Assembly: GCA_041390125.1 (NCBI GenBank) | Contig: JAWKQN010000009.1 | Location: forward strand, 62,001 to 126,000 | DNA from: Gemmatimonadota bacterium | Lineage (GTDB): Bacteria > Gemmatimonadota > Gemmatimonadetes > Longimicrobiales > Gaopeijiaceae | Direction: 5' to 3' | Length of the DNA stretch: 64,000 bases | In this document: positions 60,867 to 64,000 of the stretch, piece by piece | Layout: each line of letters starts with the position of its first letter | How positions within the stretch are numbered: position 1 is the stretch's first letter | The notes under the pieces: model-generated | The model's database searches: none | Seen by the model: the letters and a program-made list of their open reading frames with translations, nothing else | Told to the model about the DNA's origin: nothing | Made by a program: the position numbers and the translations under genes

Positions 60867-60884
60867 GCCCGCCTGGGGGCGGGC
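60867..60884. terminator. Hairpin between FKBP and dcd genes
   Basis: GCCCGCC (60867-60873) and GGCGGGC (60878-60884) with a TGGG loop, 16 bases beyond the dcd stop. Suitable as a terminator for dcd and possibly FKBP. Confidence 0.5.
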
Positions 60885-60900
60885 AGACCGCCATGCCCGA

Positions 60901-61455
60901 TCACATGCGGGGCAGCGTCACCCCCACCTGCTTCTGGTACTTCCCCTTCCGGTCCGCATACGCGATCTCCGGCTCCTCGGTGCCACGGAAGAACAGCAGC
61001 TGACTGATGCCTTCGTTCGCGTAGATCTTGGCGGGCAGCGGCGTGGTGTTGGAGATCTCCAACGTCAGGTAGCCCTCCCAGGTGGGCTCCAGCGGCGTCA
61101 CGTTCACGATGATGCCGCAGCGCGCGTAGGTGGACTTGCCCAGGCAGATCACCAGCACGTCGCGGGGGATGCGGAAGTACTCCACCGTGCGCGCCAGCGC
61201 GAACGAGTTCGGTGGGATGATGCATTCGTCCGCCATCACGTCCACGAAGGAGCGGTCGTCGAACTGCTTGGGGTCCACCACCACGTTGTGCACGTTGGTG
61301 AAGACCTTGAACTCGGGGGCGACCCGGATGTCGTAGCCGTAGGACGACAGCCCGTAGGAGATCACGCCGGAGCGCACCTGGCCGGCTTCGAAGGGCTCGA
61401 TCATGCCGTGCTCCTCGGCCATACGGCGGATCCAGCGGTCGCTCTGGATGGACAT
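60901..61455 (-). CDS. dcd: dCTP deaminase
   Basis: 184-residue enzyme deaminating dCTP to dUTP for thymidylate synthesis. The signature LGKSTYARCGIIVNVTPLEP contains the nucleotide-binding Ser/Arg and catalytic Glu region, and ISYGLSSYGYDIRVAPEF is the conserved N-terminal part. SQLLFFRG is the C-terminal motif. Start 61455 follows CCAGGAGACGAG. The family also includes bifunctional deaminase/dUTPases; this one is of standard length. Its promoter is at 61585-61613. Confidence 0.95.
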   Translation of the reverse strand: MSIQSDRWIRRMAEEHGMIEPFEAGQVRSGVISYGLSSYGYDIRVAPEFKVFTNVHNVVVDPKQFDDRSFVDVMADECIIPPNSFALARTVEYFRIPRDVLVICLGKSTYARCGIIVNVTPLEPTWEGYLTLEISNTTPLPAKIYANEGISQLLFFRGTEEPEIAYADRKGKYQKQVGVTLPRM

Positions 61456-61584
61456 CTCGTCTCCTGGTGGGTCGCGGGTCTCCGGCGCCGGGCCGGGAGG
61501 GCTCCCGGGGGCACGGATCGGTGGGTCCGGGTTCCGAACCGGGGTCTCCCGGCGGGGTACGCACAGGAGGAAGGGGCGGGCGGC

Positions 61585-61613
61585 AAGATAGATGGGGCCT
61601 CGGATGCCGGCAA
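61585..61613 (-). promoter_or_regulatory. Promoter of dcd
   Basis: On the minus strand, TTGCCG (61613-61608), 17-base spacer, TATCTT (61590-61585). The transcript leader would be about 125 bases. Confidence 0.5.
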
Positions 61614-61661
61614 ACCCAAGATATGGGGGGTCGGACGCCCGTTCACGGGGGGTGGATCGGC

Positions 61662-61690
61662 TTGCCGGCACCCCCTGTCGCCGGTAGATT
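61662..61690 (+). promoter_or_regulatory. Promoter of the nuo operon
   Basis: TTGCCG (61662-61667), 17-base spacer and TAGATT (61685-61690), about 45 bases before nuoA. It mirrors the dcd promoter in its -35 sequence. Confidence 0.55.
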
Positions 61691-61736
61691 CTCGCCGCTC
61701 CGACTCGTGAACGATTTCACATAAAAGCGCGGGGGC

Positions 61737-62093
61737 ATGTCGGGAACGTACGTCCCGGTACTCATCCTTCTGGGCCTCTCGGTCGCACAGGCCGTGGGCA
61801 TGGTCGTCGTCTCGCACATCCTGTCGGACCGCAGACCGACCCCAGAGAAGGAGATGCCATACGAATCGGGGATGGTCCCGCTGGGATCGACCCGACACCG
61901 CTTCTCGGTGAAGTTCTACCTGGTCGCCATCAGCTTCATCGTCTTCGATCTCGAGGCCGTGTTCCTCATCCCGTGGGCCGTGCGCATGCGCGAGCTGGGG
62001 TGGGGCCCCTTCCTGGCCGTCAGCCTCTTCGTGGTCGTTCTGACCCTGGGGCTGGTCTACGAATGGAAGAAGGGAGGCCTGGAATGGGACTGA
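61737..62093 (+). CDS. nuoA: NADH-quinone oxidoreductase subunit A
   Basis: 118-residue membrane subunit of complex I with three helices. PYESGMVPLGSTRHRFSVKFYLVAISFIVFDLEAVFLIPWA includes the conserved acidic residues in helix 2 and Cys-free loop of the family. It is the first gene of a nuo operon and overlaps nuoB by 10 bases. Confidence 0.94.
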   Translation: MSGTYVPVLILLGLSVAQAVGMVVVSHILSDRRPTPEKEMPYESGMVPLGSTRHRFSVKFYLVAISFIVFDLEAVFLIPWAVRMRELGWGPFLAVSLFVVVLTLGLVYEWKKGGLEWD

Positions 62094-62752
62094 ATCCCAC
62101 GGACGTGAAAGGGCAGGGCATCGTCGGGGAAGGAAGCCCGACGTTCCTGACCACCAAGCTGGACTTCGTCATCAACTGGGCGCGGCGCAACTCGCTGTGG
62201 CCCATGCCGTTCGGAACCGCCTGCTGCGCCATCGAGATGATGGCCTCGGCGGCCAGCAACTTCGACCTGGCGCGCTTCGGGATGGAGCGTATGTCGTTCA
62301 GCCCGCGCCAGGCGGACGTGCTCATCTGCGCGGGGCGGGTGCCCTACAAGCTCGCGCCCGTGCTGCGGCGCATCTGGGACCAGATGCCGCAGCCCAAGTG
62401 GTGCGTGTCGATGGGCGCCTGCGCCAGCTCGGGCGGGGTGTTCGACGTCTATTCGATGGTGCAGGGGATCGACACCATCATCCCCGTGGATGTCTACGTC
62501 CCTGGCTGCCCGCCGCGGCCCGAGGGCCTCATCTACGGCCTCATGATGATCCAGGAGAAGATCCGCGAGGAGAGCCTGACCCATCGCGACGTCCTGCGGG
62601 CCGAGGAGGCCATGGCGGCCGGCCGGCCGCGTGCGTCCGAGCAGCAGGTCGTGGAGCTGACCGGTCCCTTCGGCAACTCCACCCGTCAGAACCGGGTCAG
62701 CGGCCTCGTGGAGACGGACGCGCAGAGCCGACCCAAGGACCGCATTCCGTGA
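62084..62752 (+). CDS. nuoB: NADH-quinone oxidoreductase subunit B
   Basis: 222-residue subunit holding cluster N2, the last Fe-S centre before quinone. Ligands: two Cys in TACCAIEMM, one in SMGACASSGG, one in VPGCPPRPEGL. The C-terminal 50 residues are a species-specific extension. Start 62084 lies within the nuoA 3-prime end. Confidence 0.95.
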   Translation: MGLNPTDVKGQGIVGEGSPTFLTTKLDFVINWARRNSLWPMPFGTACCAIEMMASAASNFDLARFGMERMSFSPRQADVLICAGRVPYKLAPVLRRIWDQMPQPKWCVSMGACASSGGVFDVYSMVQGIDTIIPVDVYVPGCPPRPEGLIYGLMMIQEKIREESLTHRDVLRAEEAMAAGRPRASEQQVVELTGPFGNSTRQNRVSGLVETDAQSRPKDRIP

Positions 62753-62768
62753 CCCACGGAGGGTGGAC

Positions 62769-63461
62769 ATGAGCGCCGAAGCACGTCGTCCCGACTTCAG
62801 CCACGTCTCGGCCGGTCCGACGCGCCCGGGGATTCCCCAGGCCGCCGTGCCCCCGGCCGGAGCCGCGCCCTCGGGCCACCCGTCGGTCGAGGCGCTGCTG
62901 GCGCACTTCGCCGACGCGGTCGTGCGTCATGAGGTCTGCTCGGGCGACCAGGACGTCGTCTACGTGGCTCCCGACCGGAACGTGGAGATCCTCACGTTCC
63001 TGAAGACGGATCCGGATCAGCACTACGACTTCCTCGCGGACGTCACCGCCGTGGACTACGGCGGCGGCGCGCCCCTGCAGGTCGTGTATCAACTCTGGTC
63101 GATCCCGCATCGGCGCGGGCTGCGGGTCAAGTGCGAGCTGGCGCTCGAGGCGCTGCACATCCGCTCGGTCGTGCCGCTGTGGAGATCCGCCGACTGGCTG
63201 GAGCGCGAGGTGTACGACCTGTTCGGGATCACCTTCGAGGGACACCCGGACCTGCGGCGCATCCTGATGCCGGAGACCTACGCGGAGGGGCATCCCCTGC
63301 GGAAGGACTTCCCGCTGCGCGGCCGCTTCTCGCGGGCCGAGCAGACCCGCCGTGCGCTGCAGCAGGACGATCCCTACGCCGACTACACGTCGTTCGAAGC
63401 GGGTGCGGGCGGTGCACCTCAGCTCGTGGGCCCGCAGCCGGACGACGGAGATTCGAGATGA
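62769..63461 (+). CDS. nuoC: NADH-quinone oxidoreductase subunit C
   Basis: 230-residue hydrophilic complex I subunit (30-kDa type). DFLADVTAVDYGGGAP, ADWLEREVYDLFGITFEGHPDLRRILMPE and HPLRKDFPL are characteristic. The first 45 residues are a Pro/Ala-rich lead. ATG 62769 is chosen because GGAGG lies 7 bases upstream. nuoD overlaps by 4 bases, so C and D are separate rather than fused. Confidence 0.94.
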   Translation: MSAEARRPDFSHVSAGPTRPGIPQAAVPPAGAAPSGHPSVEALLAHFADAVVRHEVCSGDQDVVYVAPDRNVEILTFLKTDPDQHYDFLADVTAVDYGGGAPLQVVYQLWSIPHRRGLRVKCELALEALHIRSVVPLWRSADWLEREVYDLFGITFEGHPDLRRILMPETYAEGHPLRKDFPLRGRFSRAEQTRRALQQDDPYADYTSFEAGAGGAPQLVGPQPDDGDSR

Positions 63462-64000
63462 GCAACCGTACCGTCGAATACGCGGTGACCCGCGGTCCCG
63501 AGCTGGGCGTGGACGGACGTCCCGCCTGGGGGCCGCTGGCACCGGTGGACGCACCCGAGCCCGAACTGGGCTCGGAGCACATGCTGATCAACATCGGTCC
63601 GCAGCACCCCGCCACCCACGGCGTGCTACGCCTCGTGTGTGAGCTGGACGGGGAGACCGTGGTCAAGGTCATTCCCCACATCGGGTACCTGCATTCGTCC
63701 TTCGAGAAGCTGGGCGAGTACCGCACCTGGAATCAGATCGTCCCGCTGACCGACCGCATGGACTATCTGGCGCCGTTGATCTACAACTGCGCCTACGCCA
63801 TGGCCGTCGAGAAGCTCATGGGCATCGAGGTCACCGAACGCTGCAAGGTCGTACGGGTGATCTGCATGGAGATGGATCGCATCTTCAGCCACCTGCTGTG
63901 GCTGGGGACCACCGCCATCGACGTGGGGGCCTTCACACCGTTCCTGTACTGCTTCCAGCAGCGTGAGAAGATCTACAAGCTGCACGAGGCCCTGACCGGC
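63458..64000 (+). CDS. nuoD: NADH-quinone oxidoreductase subunit D, partial
   Basis: N-terminal 181 residues of the 49-kDa subunit, cut by the window end. INIGPQHPATHGVLRL is the diagnostic start, followed by VIPHIGYLHSSFEKLGEYRTW and AVEKLMGIEVTERCKVVR. The protein forms the quinone-binding site with NuoB. About 40 extra residues precede the usual N-terminus. The nuo operon evidently continues beyond 64000. Confidence 0.94.
   Translation, partial: MSNRTVEYAVTRGPELGVDGRPAWGPLAPVDAPEPELGSEHMLINIGPQHPATHGVLRLVCELDGETVVKVIPHIGYLHSSFEKLGEYRTWNQIVPLTDRMDYLAPLIYNCAYAMAVEKLMGIEVTERCKVVRVICMEMDRIFSHLLWLGTTAIDVGAFTPFLYCFQQREKIYKLHEALTG

Overview
The window is one continuous stretch of very GC-rich (about 70 % by eye) bacterial chromosome, packed with protein genes, many of which overlap by 4 bases. 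The mix of genes suggests a member of the Gemmatimonadota or a close relative. The pointers are secreted amidohydrolases, a large Asp-box (BNR) propeller protein, DUF4097 and SIMPL proteins, a TonB plug-type outer-membrane protein, TolC efflux and a heptosyltransferase-like gene (so a diderm cell), and an aerobic respiratory gene set. This placement is inference from gene content; no rRNA or tRNA gene was seen.

Layout. 1-15 kb: exported or envelope functions. These are a truncated M1 peptidase, an amidohydrolase, a TetR-controlled tripartite efflux operon (tetR-tolC-hlyD-MFS), ribosomal protein L31, an aldo/keto reductase, DUF4097, the Asp-box protein and a SIMPL protein. 15-25 kb: the accessory-looking part. 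It holds a two-gene aconitase X unit, a DUF6504 gene, a Rieske oxygenase, an M19 dipeptidase, a sodium:solute symporter with a 41-residue membrane mini-protein, small orphan proteins and an ImuB-like inactive Y-family polymerase. The DUF6504 and imuB promoters carry the same 17-bp direct-repeat operator, the best candidate here for a new regulatory circuit (probably SOS). Upstream of imuB is a lower-GC gap with a 16-bp perfect inverted repeat enclosing smaller hairpins.

25-44 kb: housekeeping. pepA, a TonB plug protein, yicC, gmk, rpoZ, coaBC, a family-4 uracil-DNA glycosylase, dnaB, an IspD-TsaC fusion, a YwlE-like phosphatase, aroE, comF, gap, an ECF sigma factor with a TonB-domain partner, yebC, pgk, tpiA and secG. 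44-64 kb: central and respiratory metabolism. A 2-oxoacid dehydrogenase operon with lipB, a divergent RNase HI, carA, an HU protein, a molybdopterin cluster (moaD-GT9-moaE-moaA), mdh-sdhCAB, a YtcJ-type amidohydrolase, an FKBP isomerase, dcd, and the start of the nuo operon (nuoABCD, cut by the window end).

The genes fit a heterotrophic aerobe feeding on peptides: peptidases and amidohydrolases outside or in the envelope, lower glycolysis, a pyruvate dehydrogenase-type complex, part of the TCA cycle and complexes I and II. Points that do not fit routine annotation are the shared imuB/DUF6504 operator, the IspD-TsaC fusion, an RNase HI lacking two of four catalytic carboxylates, and two families of short tandem repeats built around terminators.
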